Shown: one piece after another, positions 16,872 through 25,488 of the stretch
Numbering within the stretch: position 1 is the stretch's first letter
Layout of the letters: every line of letters begins with the position of its first letter
Origin: Frankia alni ACN14a
GTDB taxonomy: Bacteria > Actinomycetota > Actinomycetes > Frankiales > Frankiaceae
Reading direction: 5' to 3'
Assembly (NCBI RefSeq): GCF_000058485.1
Contig: NC_008278.1
Span: 4,272,962 to 4,336,961, forward strand
Length of the DNA: 64,000 nucleotides
Position numbers and translations under genes: made by a program
Notes under the pieces: model-generated
What the model was told of the DNA's origin: nothing
The model's database searches: none
The model's input: the letters and a program-made list of their open reading frames with translations, nothing else

Positions 16872-18209
16872 TCAGGCGTTGGCGAGCTCGTGCGGGATGT
16901 CGGGGACGTTCACTTCCACCTCCGCGGCTGGTCCGGGCACCGCGACGTGGTCGATGTCCTTGCCGTCGACCGTCGCCCGGACGCCGGCGCTGCCGGGGAA
17001 TTCGCCCGTCACGTAGGAGTCGACGTCGAAGCGCAGGCCACCCTGGCCGCCCACGGCGTCGCCGTCCTTGCGAATGGCGATGACCTCGTGGGTCGCTGAC
17101 CACAGCGCTCCCGAGGAGCGCGGCGGGGTGATGAGGCCGTGGTCCTTGCTGTCCTCGGTGAACTGGGTGACGCCGTAGCGGCTGCTGTAGCCCAATTCGG
17201 TGGTCACGCTGGTGTCGATCGAGGCGCTGAACGCCTTGATGCTGATGCCGGCCGACGCGCTCACCGTCACGCTGGTCTTCCGGCTGTACTCCTCGCTGCG
17301 TTCCTTGCTGACCCCGGTGGTGACCCGCCGGTTCGACGGCTGGGGCACCGTTCCCGCCTCGTTGTTCCGAAAGATCTGCAATGTGTAGTTGACCCGCCGC
17401 TCCAGCGTGTAGAAGGGCGAGTTCGCGACCTGCCAGGCGATGGTCTTGTTGGGATCCTTGACAAGAGTGCAGGGCACGATCACTGCCCGGTCGGTCACCT
17501 GCGCGATCGGGTCGGGCTCCCGGTGCGACGTCAGGACGGGACGGGGTGGGGGATTACGCCGGGCGACCGCCGCAGGCAGATCCAAGACCGAGACAGTGTC
17601 GGTGGGCCGGGAGTAGTGGTTGACCGACAGGATCAGATCGGCGCCCAGGATGAGCCGCTCCTCGCTGTCCGAAGGATACGGTGCCGACCGGATCTGCCAG
17701 ACTCCCACGTCAGTCTTCGCGCCGGACTTCTGGTCATTCCAGATCAGGTCTCCGATGACACCGTCACGCACGTAACGGCGTCCGGCGAAGTCGCGGCGGA
17801 TACAGGCATACCAGTGCGCTGGCGGCTTGTTCCAGCTCCGGGAGAACACGTGTCCCAAGGCGACATAGCCGGAGGGCGCGACCGGACGCCATACCGAGCC
17901 GTCCTGCTTCGCGCCGGACTTCTCGTCGCGCCACACGAGCTGGAAATCGGTCGGCGGGCGGACCATCGCGTCGGCGGCGTTCACCCCGCGGACCAGGATC
18001 GTGGCCCGCGTACCGGTGATGTCATCGTGGTTGCCCCCGTGCCCGACGCTCCCAAGGGCACGCCAGCCCTGGGCGTACATCGCGTCGGTGATCAGAGGAT
18101 CGAAGAACGCCCCGTGAAGAGTGGCACCAGACCCCCGATCGTCCCACAGCCGCACGAAACGGTCCGTGACCGCAATGTCCAACGCACCATGCCTGACGCT
18201 CTCGACCAT
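16872..18209 (-). CDS. Vps62-like domain protein with possible aerolysin-type pore-forming C-terminal half
   Basis: The N-terminal half (about 1-200) matches the Vps62/DUF946 family: FVRLWDDRGSGA, then FQLVWRDEKSGAKQDGSVWRPVAPSGYVALGHV, and a repeat of the same phrase, DLIWNDQKSGAKTDVGVWQI. The second half has RRVNYTLQIFRNN and a long alternating Ser/Thr stretch (KTSVTVSASAGISIKAFSAS, then IDTSVTTELGYSS), which looks like an amphipathic beta-hairpin of aerolysin/ETX-MTX2-like toxins. No signal peptide is seen. I chose the ATG at 18209, preceded by AGGGAGAG; in-frame ATGs at 18263 and 18275 are alternatives. Vps62 homology is clear; the pore-forming role is inference. Confidence 0.7.
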   Translation of the reverse strand: MVESVRHGALDIAVTDRFVRLWDDRGSGATLHGAFFDPLITDAMYAQGWRALGSVGHGGNHDDITGTRATILVRGVNAADAMVRPPTDFQLVWRDEKSGAKQDGSVWRPVAPSGYVALGHVFSRSWNKPPAHWYACIRRDFAGRRYVRDGVIGDLIWNDQKSGAKTDVGVWQIRSAPYPSDSEERLILGADLILSVNHYSRPTDTVSVLDLPAAVARRNPPPRPVLTSHREPDPIAQVTDRAVIVPCTLVKDPNKTIAWQVANSPFYTLERRVNYTLQIFRNNEAGTVPQPSNRRVTTGVSKERSEEYSRKTSVTVSASAGISIKAFSASIDTSVTTELGYSSRYGVTQFTEDSKDHGLITPPRSSGALWSATHEVIAIRKDGDAVGGQGGLRFDVDSYVTGEFPGSAGVRATVDGKDIDHVAVPGPAAEVEVNVPDIPHELANA

Positions 18210-18346
18210 GAACTCTCCCTGATCGCTGAAGGATGTGGATAGACGTACCTCCTCACCTTCCATGCCCCCAACCATCGCACATCCAAGGAGTGATTGAAGA
18301 TGCGCTCAGGGTTACGAGACATCCATCGTCGCCGCCTTCGGGCCGG

Positions 18347-18560
18347 TTACGAACCGGACTGTCCGGATCCGCGTATCCAAGTGATGTTGAAGGTAGCGCG
18401 ACTACCAGCGGTGGTGACGTCCTGTTTCGGGATGACCAACTGCCCGCGGAACCGACACTGCCGGTGCACCGGTGTTCTCGGTAGCCTCGTCGAGAAAGGT
18501 GATGTCGACTGCGCCGTTGGCCGGAGCGGAGGAGACGGGCGGCCAGGCGTTGATCCGCGC
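18347..18560 (-). pseudogene. Frameshifted remnant of an unknown protein
   Basis: On the minus strand one frame reads AARINAWPPVSSAPANGAVD and ITFLDEATENTGAPAVSVP. After GTTCCGCGGG the neighbouring frame continues GQLVIPKQDVTTAGSR then ATFNITWIRG and stops at 18347. Both pieces have ordinary, non-repetitive amino acid composition, unlike chance frames in this GC-rich DNA, so a single gene with a frameshift is likely. It lies just upstream of, and on the same strand as, the Vps62-like gene. The family is not recognised. Confidence 0.4.
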
Positions 18561-18654
18561 GGCTTCAGCGGTGCAGGCTGGCGGGCGGGGGGTTCACAGG
18601 GATCACACAGAGGTCGCACAGGGTCTGCGCAGGCGGGGGGCCGACCGTGAGGGC

Positions 18655-19764
18655 ATGACGCTCCCGCCGACGACCGACGCCCGCCGCACCCGTACCGTCG
18701 CCCCCCGTACCGTCGCCGCGCGATCCGACTTCCCGCAGGCCGACTTCCCGCGGTCTCACGTTCCGCGGTCCGATGTTCCGCGGTTCTCGGGTCGGCCCGC
18801 CGCAGCGCAGGTCGACGGGGATGGGCGGGCCGACCAGCGCGTCACGCAGCCGAACCCGCGGCCACCCCGGCCCGATCATCCCGTCCTGGACCTGGTCGTG
18901 CCGGTCTACAACGAGGAGCGGGATCTCGGGCCGTCGGTTCGGCGGCTGCACGCCTTTCTTCTCAGCCAGTTCCCGTACCCGTTTCGGATCACGATCGCGG
19001 ACAACGCCAGCCCCGACGAGACCCTGAAGCTCGCCCGGACCCTGGCCGCCGAACTGCCCGGCGTCGCCGTCATCCACCTCGACCTCAAGGGACGGGGCCG
19101 CGCCCTGCGGGAGGTGTGGTCGGGCTCGGACGCCGACGTGCTCGCCTACACCGACGTCGACCTGTCCACCGACCTGGGCGCCCTGCTCCCTCTGGTCGCA
19201 CCGCTGATCTCGGGGCACTCGGACGTGGCCGTCGGCAGCCGGCTCAGCCGCGGGGCACGGGTGGTGCGCGGGCCGAAGCGGGAGATCATCTCCCGTTGTT
19301 ACAACCTGCTGCTGCGCCGGACGCTGCGGGTGCGGTTCCGCGACGCGCAGTGCGGCTTCAAGGCCATCCGGTCCGACGTCGCCGCGCACCTGCTGCCGCA
19401 CGTCGCCGACACCGGCTGGTTCTTCGACACCGAGCTGCTCGTCCTGGCCGAACGCTGCGGCCTGCGGGTGCACGAGGTGCCGGTCGACTGGGTGGACGAT
19501 CCGGACAGCCGCGTCGACATCGTCGCCACCGCCCTGGCCGACCTGCGGGGCATCGTGCGGCTCCGCCGGGCGATCGCCAGCGGCACGGTGCCCGTCGCCC
19601 ATCTGCGCTCCTGGCTGGGACGCCGCCCGCTCGCCCCGAACTCCGCGCCGACCGCCCCCCTGACGCCCTACCCTGACGCGCCCTACCCGGACGCCCGCCC
19701 CCGGTCCACGCGATCGGACGCCGACCGGCAGCCCGCCTCGGCCGACGCCGGCGCCCTGCACTGA
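18655..19764 (+). CDS. Family 2 glycosyltransferase, polyprenyl-phosphate glucosyl/mannosyltransferase type
   Basis: The 369-residue enzyme has a GT-A core at about 80-310: LVVPVYNEERDLGPSVRRL binds the nucleotide sugar, DNASPDETL follows, YTDVDLSTDLG holds the DxD-like metal site, and DAQCGFKAIRSD plus FFDTELLVLAERCGLRVHEVPVDW match dolichyl-phosphate beta-glucosyltransferase relatives. It should transfer a sugar from a nucleotide to polyprenyl phosphate at the inner membrane face. The first 75 residues are Arg/Pro-rich and poorly conserved, so the start is uncertain. The next gene is a GT39 enzyme that would use the lipid-linked sugar, a common pairing like ykcC-ykcB. Confidence 0.85.
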   Translation: MTLPPTTDARRTRTVAPRTVAARSDFPQADFPRSHVPRSDVPRFSGRPAAAQVDGDGRADQRVTQPNPRPPRPDHPVLDLVVPVYNEERDLGPSVRRLHAFLLSQFPYPFRITIADNASPDETLKLARTLAAELPGVAVIHLDLKGRGRALREVWSGSDADVLAYTDVDLSTDLGALLPLVAPLISGHSDVAVGSRLSRGARVVRGPKREIISRCYNLLLRRTLRVRFRDAQCGFKAIRSDVAAHLLPHVADTGWFFDTELLVLAERCGLRVHEVPVDWVDDPDSRVDIVATALADLRGIVRLRRAIASGTVPVAHLRSWLGRRPLAPNSAPTAPLTPYPDAPYPDARPRSTRSDADRQPASADAGALH

Positions 19765-19792
19765 GCCCGCCCTCATCCGCGCATCCGCACCG

Positions 19793-19809
19793 AACCGCCC
19801 GGGGCGGTT
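19793..19809 (+). terminator. Short hairpin after the GT2 gene
   Basis: AACCGCC (19793-19799) pairs with GGCGGTT (19803-19809) and is followed by TTCC, 28 bases after the GT2 stop. The next gene may therefore have its own promoter. Confidence 0.45.
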
Positions 19810-19812
19810 TCC

Positions 19813-19861
19813 TTGCCTTTCCAGAGGCCTTCGCGTCCGTTTTATCCCTCTGGATAGGCAA
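19813..19861 (+). repeat. Conserved hairpin repeat, copy 1, in the leader of the GT39 gene
   Basis: The 15-base arms 19813-19827 (TTGCCTTTCCAGAGG) and 19847-19861 pair with one mismatch around a 19-base loop. The motif is repeated in the same orientation at 22153-22197. Between copies the stem base pair A-T becomes G-C with both partners changed. It lies 57 bases before the GT39 start. Confidence 0.65.
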
Positions 19862-19917
19862 GGGAGTCCGTCGGCACGGGGGCGGAACCGCGACAGACAG
19901 ACCCTGGAGACTTCTCG

Positions 19918-22080
19918 ATGACGACCACCGCACCCGACGTCGACGCGTCCGACACGATCCGGCTCGCCCCGAGGTCAGGCGGCGCCGGGCACTGGGCCCA
20001 ACCGCCGCCTGCGCCGCCGGGCAGGGGGCACGGGCGGCTCGGGCGGCTGGCCCGCGGGCCAGCCGGTGATCCGGTCTGGGTCCGCCCGGCGCTGCTGGTC
20101 CTGCTGGCCGGCACGGCGCTGCTCTACCTGTGGAACCTCGGCGCGTCCGGCTACGGCAACAGCTTCTACGCGGCGGCCACCCAGGCGGGCTCCCAGAGCT
20201 GGAAGGCGCTGCTGTTCGGCTCCCTGGACGCCGGCAACGCCATCACCGTCGACAAGCCGCCGGCCTCGCTGTGGATCTCGGGGCTGTCCGCTCGGGTCTT
20301 CGGCTTCTCGTCCTGGTCCGTGCTCGCGCCGCAGGCGGTCGAGGGGGTCGCGGCCGTCGGGTTACTGTACGCGACGGTCCGGCGCAGCGCCGGCGCCACC
20401 GCCGGGCTGCTCGCGGGCACCGCGTTCGCGCTGACGCCGGTCGCCGCGCTGATGTTCCGGTTCAACAACCCGGACGCCCTGCTGGTGCTGCTCCTCGTCG
20501 CCGCGGCCTACTGCACGGTCCGGGCCACCGAGCGGGCCAGCGCGCGCTGGCTGGTGCTCGCCGGGACCTGCATCGGCTTCGGCTTCCTCACCAAGCTGGC
20601 GCAGGCGTTCCTCGTCGTCCCCGCCCTCGGCCTGGCGTACCTGATCGCCGCGCCGACGGGCCTGGGACGCCGGGTGCTGCACCTGGCCGGCGCGGCCGGG
20701 GCGATCGTCGTCTCGGCCGGCTGGTACGTCGCCCTGGTCGACCTGTGGCCGGCGTCGTCCCGCCCCTACATCGGCGGTTCCACCGACAACAGCCTGCTCC
20801 AGCTCGCCCTCGGCTACAACGGCCTCGGCCGCATCCTCGGCTCCTCCGGTGGCGGCGCCGGTGGCGGCGCCGGTGGCGGTGGCGGTGGCGGCGGGATGGG
20901 CGGCGGGGCGAACAACGGCTTCGGCGGCGCCACCGGGATCATCCGGCTGTTCGGGTCGAGCATGGGCTCGGAGATCTCCTGGCTGCTGCCCGCGGCGCTG
21001 CTCGTGCTGGTCGTCGGGCTGTGGCGGACCAGGCGGGCACCCCGCACCGACCCGGCGCGGGCCGCGCTGGTGCTGTGGGGCGGCTGGCTCGTCGTCAGCG
21101 GGCTGGTGTTCAGCTTCATGAACGGGATCATCCATCCCTACTACACCGTCGCCCTGGCGCCGGCGATCGCCGCGCTCGTCGCCGCCGGCGGGATCGCGCT
21201 GTGGCGCGACCGCGACCGGTTCCCGGCGCGGTCGGCACTCGCCGTCGTGATCGCGCTGACCGGCATCTGGAGCTTCGTGCTGCTCGACCGCGTGCCGACC
21301 TGGTTGCCGGCGCTGCGCTGGATCGTGCTCGTCGCCGCGTTGGCCCTGGCCGCCGCACTGGTCGCGGGTGCGGCCCGGTTCACCCGGGTGAGCGCGGTGC
21401 TCGCCACCGCGGCGGTGCTCACCGTCGGCGCCGGCAGCGCGGCCTACGCCGCGAGCACCGCCGCGCATCCGCACACCGGCTCGATCCCCACCTCGGGACC
21501 GTCCAGCGCCGCGACGGGCGGCGGTCCCGGCGGAGGCGGCGGACGCTTCGGCGCCGGCAGCCCGCCCACCGGCAATCCGCCCACCGGCACCCGGCCCACA
21601 GGCACGGGCACGGGCACTGCGGGATCCTCGGCCGCCGCCTCCACCACGAGCGGCACGGCAGGCGGCAGCACCTCGGCGCCCGAGGGCGTGGCGGCGGGCG
21701 GAGGTGGCGGGGAGCAGTCCACGAACGCGGCGTTGACGGCGCTGCTGGCGCGGTCGACGACCACGTGGGCCGCGGCCACGACGGGCGGCGCGACCAGCGC
21801 GGCGCAGCTCGAACTCGCCAGCGGGCAGTCCGTCATCGCGATCGGCGGCTGGGACGGCAGCGACCCGGCGCCCACCCTGGCCCAGTTCCAGCAGTGGGTC
21901 GCCGACGGGAAGATCCACTACTTCCTGGCCGGCGGCGGGGGCATGGGCGGCCCGATCGGCGGCGACCGCACCTCGGGCACCGGCACCGCGATCGCCACCT
22001 GGGTCGCGGCGCACTTCACCGCCACCACGGTGGGCGCTCAGACGGTCTACGACCTGACCGCCACCAGCACGAACGGCTGA
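19918..22080 (+). CDS. Family 39 glycosyltransferase (ArnT/YkcB-like), integral membrane
   Basis: This 720-residue membrane protein has about ten or more transmembrane segments between residues 55 and 520. Near the start, LWNLGASGYGNSFYAAATQAG and SLDAGNAITVDKPP contain the luminal acidic motif of PMT/ArnT enzymes. A glycine run (about 311-336, GGGGMGGGANNGFGG part) interrupts a loop, which is common in actinobacterial members. After the last membrane segment a Gly/Thr linker leads to an extracytoplasmic domain (LLARSTTTWAAATTGG, AIGGWDGSDPAPT, and IHYFLAGGGGMGG). It should move a sugar from polyprenyl phosphate to an envelope acceptor. CTGGAGA lies before the ATG. Confidence 0.88.
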   Translation: MTTTAPDVDASDTIRLAPRSGGAGHWAQPPPAPPGRGHGRLGRLARGPAGDPVWVRPALLVLLAGTALLYLWNLGASGYGNSFYAAATQAGSQSWKALLFGSLDAGNAITVDKPPASLWISGLSARVFGFSSWSVLAPQAVEGVAAVGLLYATVRRSAGATAGLLAGTAFALTPVAALMFRFNNPDALLVLLLVAAAYCTVRATERASARWLVLAGTCIGFGFLTKLAQAFLVVPALGLAYLIAAPTGLGRRVLHLAGAAGAIVVSAGWYVALVDLWPASSRPYIGGSTDNSLLQLALGYNGLGRILGSSGGGAGGGAGGGGGGGGMGGGANNGFGGATGIIRLFGSSMGSEISWLLPAALLVLVVGLWRTRRAPRTDPARAALVLWGGWLVVSGLVFSFMNGIIHPYYTVALAPAIAALVAAGGIALWRDRDRFPARSALAVVIALTGIWSFVLLDRVPTWLPALRWIVLVAALALAAALVAGAARFTRVSAVLATAAVLTVGAGSAAYAASTAAHPHTGSIPTSGPSSAATGGGPGGGGGRFGAGSPPTGNPPTGTRPTGTGTGTAGSSAAASTTSGTAGGSTSAPEGVAAGGGGGEQSTNAALTALLARSTTTWAAATTGGATSAAQLELASGQSVIAIGGWDGSDPAPTLAQFQQWVADGKIHYFLAGGGGMGGPIGGDRTSGTGTAIATWVAAHFTATTVGAQTVYDLTATSTNG

Positions 22081-22093
22081 CGCGGCCGGCTAC

Positions 22094-22126
22094 GGCGGCG
22101 GCGGACCTCCCCGGTCCGCCGCCGCC
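22094..22126 (+). terminator. Perfect 14-bp hairpin terminator of the GT39 gene
   Basis: GGCGGCGGCGGACC (22094-22107) and 22113-22126 are exact reverse complements with a five-base loop, 13 bases after the stop. No T run follows. Confidence 0.75.
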
Positions 22127-22152
22127 CTGCGTCACGCCTGGACTGACTCACC

Positions 22153-22197
22153 GCCTGTCCGGAGGGTTCCGCGCCCGATTTATCCCTCCGGACAGGC
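22153..22197. repeat. Conserved hairpin repeat, copy 2, downstream of the GT39 gene
   Basis: GCCTGTCCGGAGGG (22153-22166) pairs perfectly with 22184-22197 around a 17-base loop. The 3' part TTTATCCCTCCGGACAGGCA matches copy 1 closely. It begins 17 bases past the TetR stop on the minus strand, so it could also end that transcript. Confidence 0.65.
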
Positions 22198-22213
22198 AGG
22201 AGTCGCGGCCCCG

Positions 22214-22906
22214 TCAGGGGGTGTCGGTGCCGGCGCGTTGCCTGGCCAGCAGGGCGCGCAGGCCGTCGACGACGAGGGTGTCGGCGAAGGCGGTGAGGTC
22301 GCTTCCGTGGACCTGCGACCACATCGCCTCCACCCGGCTCAGCGCCGGCCACTGCGCGGACCGGTCACCCGGGACGCCGGCGCCCGCACCCTCGTGCAGC
22401 CGGCGCTGGATCGACCGGGCCATGCCGTAGTCGTGCAGGACGTTGAAGCCGAGCAGCGCGTTCTTCGGCGTCAGGCCGGCGTCCAGCAGGATCTGTAGGT
22501 AGCCGTCCATGATCCGCCAACCCTGGGTGGTGGGCGGGCGAGCGTAGACCAGCACGTCGACGCCGGGCCAGGCCTCCAGAGCCGCGGCGGAGCGCCGGCG
22601 CAGCTCGCACAGGCGCACGTCCCAGTCACCGAGGTCGGGCGGGGGAATCTCGACGTCGGCGAGGACGGCGTCGATGACCAGGTCGACCAGCGCGTCCTTA
22701 CTGGGAACGTGGTGGTAGGCCGCCATGGCGGACACCCCGAGCTCCTCGGCGAGCGCGCGCATGGTCAACGCCTCGAACCCCCGGTGAGTCCCCACGCGCA
22801 GGGCGGCGGCGACGATGTCGTCGACCCCCAGGGCCCGCACCGCACCGGCCGGCGCGCCGGACGCCTGCGCGCCGCGCGCCGCAGCCGGACGGGCACCTGC
22901 CGCCAC
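22214..22906 (-). CDS. TetR family transcriptional regulator (TetR_C-like)
   Basis: The 230-residue protein has a helix-turn-helix at about 28-75 (DDIVAAALRVGTHRGFEALTMRALAEELGVSAMAAYHHVPSKDALVDLV) and a C-terminal domain of the tetracycline-repressor class (GWRIMDGYLQILLDAGLTPKNALLGFNVLHDYG). It likely senses a small molecule in the cytoplasm. The GTG start at 22906 has only a weak ribosome site (GGTGGTGAG), and the first 25 residues are Ala-rich and unconserved. It is convergent with the GT39 gene and separated from DUF2889 by a repeat-rich gap, so its target is unclear. Confidence 0.85.
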   Translation of the reverse strand: MAAGARPAAARGAQASGAPAGAVRALGVDDIVAAALRVGTHRGFEALTMRALAEELGVSAMAAYHHVPSKDALVDLVIDAVLADVEIPPPDLGDWDVRLCELRRRSAAALEAWPGVDVLVYARPPTTQGWRIMDGYLQILLDAGLTPKNALLGFNVLHDYGMARSIQRRLHEGAGAGVPGDRSAQWPALSRVEAMWSQVHGSDLTAFADTLVVDGLRALLARQRAGTDTP

Positions 22907-23046
22907 CTCACCACCCGAAACACGTCGACGTCGTCGGGCGCCGCCACCCTCCCCGCCACCCCGGGGAACGCCCAGCGGTCAGTATAAAACCGGCGACCCG
23001 GTCGACCCGGCGGACCGGCGGACCGACGACCGGCGCGCCGGCGACC

Positions 23047-23080
23047 GGCGGGCCGGCGGGCCGGCGGGCCGGCGGGCCGG
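23047..23080. repeat. Short GGGCCGGC tandem repeat
   Basis: About four copies of an eight-base GC-only unit lie in the 298-base gap between the TetR and DUF2889 genes. The gap otherwise holds degenerate CGGTCCGCTCG-type repeats and no visible gene. Confidence 0.6.
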
Positions 23081-23166
23081 GCGATCCTCCGACCCCGGTC
23101 GGCCCGCCGATCCGGTCGCTCGCCCGATCCGCTCGCTCGCCCGGTCCGCTCGGCCCGTCGATCCCG

Positions 23167-23217
23167 CCGCTCAGTCGGTCCGGCCGCTCAGTCGATCCGG
23201 CCGCTCAGTCGATCCGG
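23167..23217 (-). repeat. Stop-codon-spanning 17-bp tandem repeat
   Basis: Three units of CCGCTCAGTCGATCCGG (the first with one change) cover the last codons and stop of the DUF2889 gene. TCA, the stop on the minus strand, recurs at 23205, 23188 and 23171, one in each reading frame. Confidence 0.85.
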
Positions 23218-24275
23218 CCGGTGGTGACAAGCTGATCGACGAGGACGGGGACCTCGGCGAGCGCCCGCAGCGCGTCGTTGAGGTGGGTGCAGCCGTCGGT
23301 GCCGACGACGAGTCGGATGACCCGGGCCCGCAGGGTCCGCATCGGCTCGCCGAGCAGCAGATCGACGTTGTCGGCGGCCGACGGGCACGTCTCGAAGGGC
23401 AGCACCCGCGGGTCCGCACGCAGCCCGACGAGCCGCATGGTGGCCGGGTCGACGGTGGCGTGCACGCCGTACTCGTGCACGACCGTCTCCACCCCCTGCG
23501 GGCTCCACATGCTGTCCCGGAACATCGAGTCGACGGTCAGCAGGCCGTGGGGCGTCCCGAGCTCGGGCGCCACCACATCCACCCGGCGCCGACGGCGGAA
23601 CATCGCCGAATCGCCGGGCGGCGCCGGCATCCGGTGCCAGGCCAGCGGGTCGTCGGGCTGCTCCAACGGATGGGCGGGCACGAGGTTCTGCTCCAACCCG
23701 GCGCCCTGGGACATCCGTTCCAGCGGGCTGCCGTCGGCCCGCCATCCCGAGCAGACCTCCCGCATCGCCTCGACCCGACTGGCCTGCGTCGACGCGGCGA
23801 ACTCCGCCAGTTTCCCCTGCTCGCGGGGCCACAGCCGCCAGGCGATCGGCCCCACCAGGGTCGCGCCGGGCATGTCGTCGAGCAGGAAGTGCAGCGGCGA
23901 TCCGGTCGCGACGTCCTCGGGGACCAGTTCCCGCAGCCGGGCGCGGTAGCCGCGGCCGCCGCTCTGCCCGACCAGGCCACCCAGGGCCCGACGCGGGGGC
24001 ACACTGGTGACGGAACGCAACGTCCGGGTGCCGTCGACAGTGACGCGCAGCTGCGCGGAGTCGACCACCGTCGCCTGCCTGTCGCGCCCGGTCACGAGGT
24101 CGCGGGCGCCGGCGTGCAGGTGCATCGGGGAGCCGAAGCCGTCAGGCCAGGTCACGTTGAGATGGCTGGTGCGGCGCACCGATCCGGGCACGCGCGGCGG
24201 GGCGCCGCGGTGTGGACTGCCCGGCGGCGGGGTCAGCTCGGCGAGCGCCGGCAGTGGTCGTACGGGAGACGGCAT
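23205..24275 (-). CDS. DUF2889 family protein
   Basis: The 356-residue protein ends with the hallmark of DUF2889: GEPMRTLRARVIRLVVG followed by DGCTHLNDALRALAEVPVL, where the invariant CTHL is embedded. Upstream, RRRVDVVAPELGTPHGLLTVDSMFRDS and VHEYGVHATVDPATMRLVGLRA form paired beta-rich segments. The function is unknown; in proteobacteria related proteins sit near steroid or fatty acid genes. The start at 24275 is preceded by GGAGG five bases upstream. The last codons are part of a 17-base tandem repeat. Confidence 0.8.
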   Translation of the reverse strand: MPSPVRPLPALAELTPPPGSPHRGAPPRVPGSVRRTSHLNVTWPDGFGSPMHLHAGARDLVTGRDRQATVVDSAQLRVTVDGTRTLRSVTSVPPRRALGGLVGQSGGRGYRARLRELVPEDVATGSPLHFLLDDMPGATLVGPIAWRLWPREQGKLAEFAASTQASRVEAMREVCSGWRADGSPLERMSQGAGLEQNLVPAHPLEQPDDPLAWHRMPAPPGDSAMFRRRRRVDVVAPELGTPHGLLTVDSMFRDSMWSPQGVETVVHEYGVHATVDPATMRLVGLRADPRVLPFETCPSAADNVDLLLGEPMRTLRARVIRLVVGTDGCTHLNDALRALAEVPVLVDQLVTTGRID

Positions 24276-24480
24276 CTGGACCTCCGAGCCCGGTCGGGCG
24301 GCACGCCGCAGCGGCGCACCGCCCGTATGGACCGCGCCCGCGGCATAACCCGTCACCCTTTACACAGTAAAGCCGAAGGCAAATCTACCTTGCACAATCC
24401 CGCTGCGCTGGGTGACATCGACCACGGGCACGCCGGACACCCGCAGCCCGGTCGTGGGTGCGGGTGCGCTCCCCGCCAGG

Positions 24481-24548
24481 AGGCGGAGCCGGTCACGAGG
24501 CGGAGCCGGTCAGGAGAGGGAGCCGGTCAGGAGAGGGAGCCGGTCAGG
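24481..24548 (-). repeat. Stop-codon-spanning 17-bp tandem repeat
   Basis: Four 17-base units such as AGAGGGAGCCGGTCAGG lie end to end. The stop of the hydrolase gene (TCA at 24544-24546) is in the unit nearest the gene, and TCA recurs at 24527, 24510 and 24493, in all three frames. Confidence 0.85.
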
Positions 24549-25488
24549 CCGGGAAGGCGAAGTCGCGGATCAGAGTGACGAGCTCCAGCGGACGGTCGCT
24601 CTGCACGGCGTGGCCGGCGCCGTCGACGAGGGCGTAGCGCAGGGCCGGAAGGCGGCGGCGGAACTCGGCGACGTCGGCGTCGAGGACGTACCTCGACTCG
24701 CCGCCGCGCACGAGCAGCGTCGGCACGGTGATCGTGTCGACCTCGTCCCACAGCGAGGTGAAGTCGAGCCAGTCCGGGGTTCCCGGCGGGGGCGGGCCGA
24801 ACAGGTCGTACCGCCACGACCAGCGGCCGTCCGGCAGCCGGCGGGCGTTGTGGCGCACCCCACGGCGCACCCCGGCGGCGGCCCGCAGCGGGCTCAGTGC
24901 CACCGCGGCGTCGGCCATCTCCTCGAACGAGGCGTAGGTCGGCGGTCCGGAGACGAGCGCCACCGAGCCGCGTTCGGCCGTCGTCATCGTCCGGCTCGGG
25001 TCGTTGACCTGCGGGGTGACGTCGACGATCACGGCACGCCGGCAGAGGTCGGGGCGCGTCGCGGCGAGATGGGTGACGGTCAGGCCGCCGAGCGACATGC
25101 CCACCACGACCGCCGCGTTCGGCGCCACGGCCGGCAGGGCCGTCGCCAGCGCCTCGACGTTGCGCCACGGACCGTAGTCACGGTCGGCGCGCCAGGACGA
25201 CCGGCCGTGGCCGGGCAGGTCGAAGGCCACCGCCGGCCGGCCCAGCGCGAGCGCCACGTAGTCCCAGGTGTGGGCGTTCTGCGCGCCGCCGTGCAGGAAC
25301 ACCACCTCGGGATCGGCGGTACCCCAACGGATGTAGCTCAGCCGCCGGTCGGCCGCCAGGTCGACGTAACCGCGGCTGACGTCGGGCCGGCCCGCGAACG
25401 GCAGGCCCAGTTCCTCGGCGTTCTCGTGCAGCAGTCCGAACTCGTCGTAGTCGTCGGCCGCCAACGTGCTCTCGACATCGGTCGCCAC
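24544..25488 (-). CDS. Alpha/beta hydrolase
   Basis: The 314-residue enzyme has the canonical alpha/beta hydrolase order: HGGAQNAHTWD (oxyanion hole region, about 67-77), FDLPGHGRSSW, the nucleophile elbow GMSLGG (about 129-134), an acid in the PTLLVRGGESRYVLDAD region near 260, and GAGHAVQSDRP with the catalytic His near 295. It is a cytoplasmic esterase or C-C/C-Cl bond hydrolase; the substrate cannot be read from sequence. The GTG start at 25488 has GAGGAGAG upstream. It is divergent from the MFS gene, and the shared 548-base gap holds a palindromic repeat array. Confidence 0.9.
   Translation of the reverse strand: MATDVESTLAADDYDEFGLLHENAEELGLPFAGRPDVSRGYVDLAADRRLSYIRWGTADPEVVFLHGGAQNAHTWDYVALALGRPAVAFDLPGHGRSSWRADRDYGPWRNVEALATALPAVAPNAAVVVGMSLGGLTVTHLAATRPDLCRRAVIVDVTPQVNDPSRTMTTAERGSVALVSGPPTYASFEEMADAAVALSPLRAAAGVRRGVRHNARRLPDGRWSWRYDLFGPPPPGTPDWLDFTSLWDEVDTITVPTLLVRGGESRYVLDADVAEFRRRLPALRYALVDGAGHAVQSDRPLELVTLIRDFAFPA

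Noticed and set aside
18294..18650. Plus-strand small gene with an AAGGAG-like site
   Set aside because: The peptide is Arg/Gly-rich without homology, and the opposite strand carries a more convincing remnant.
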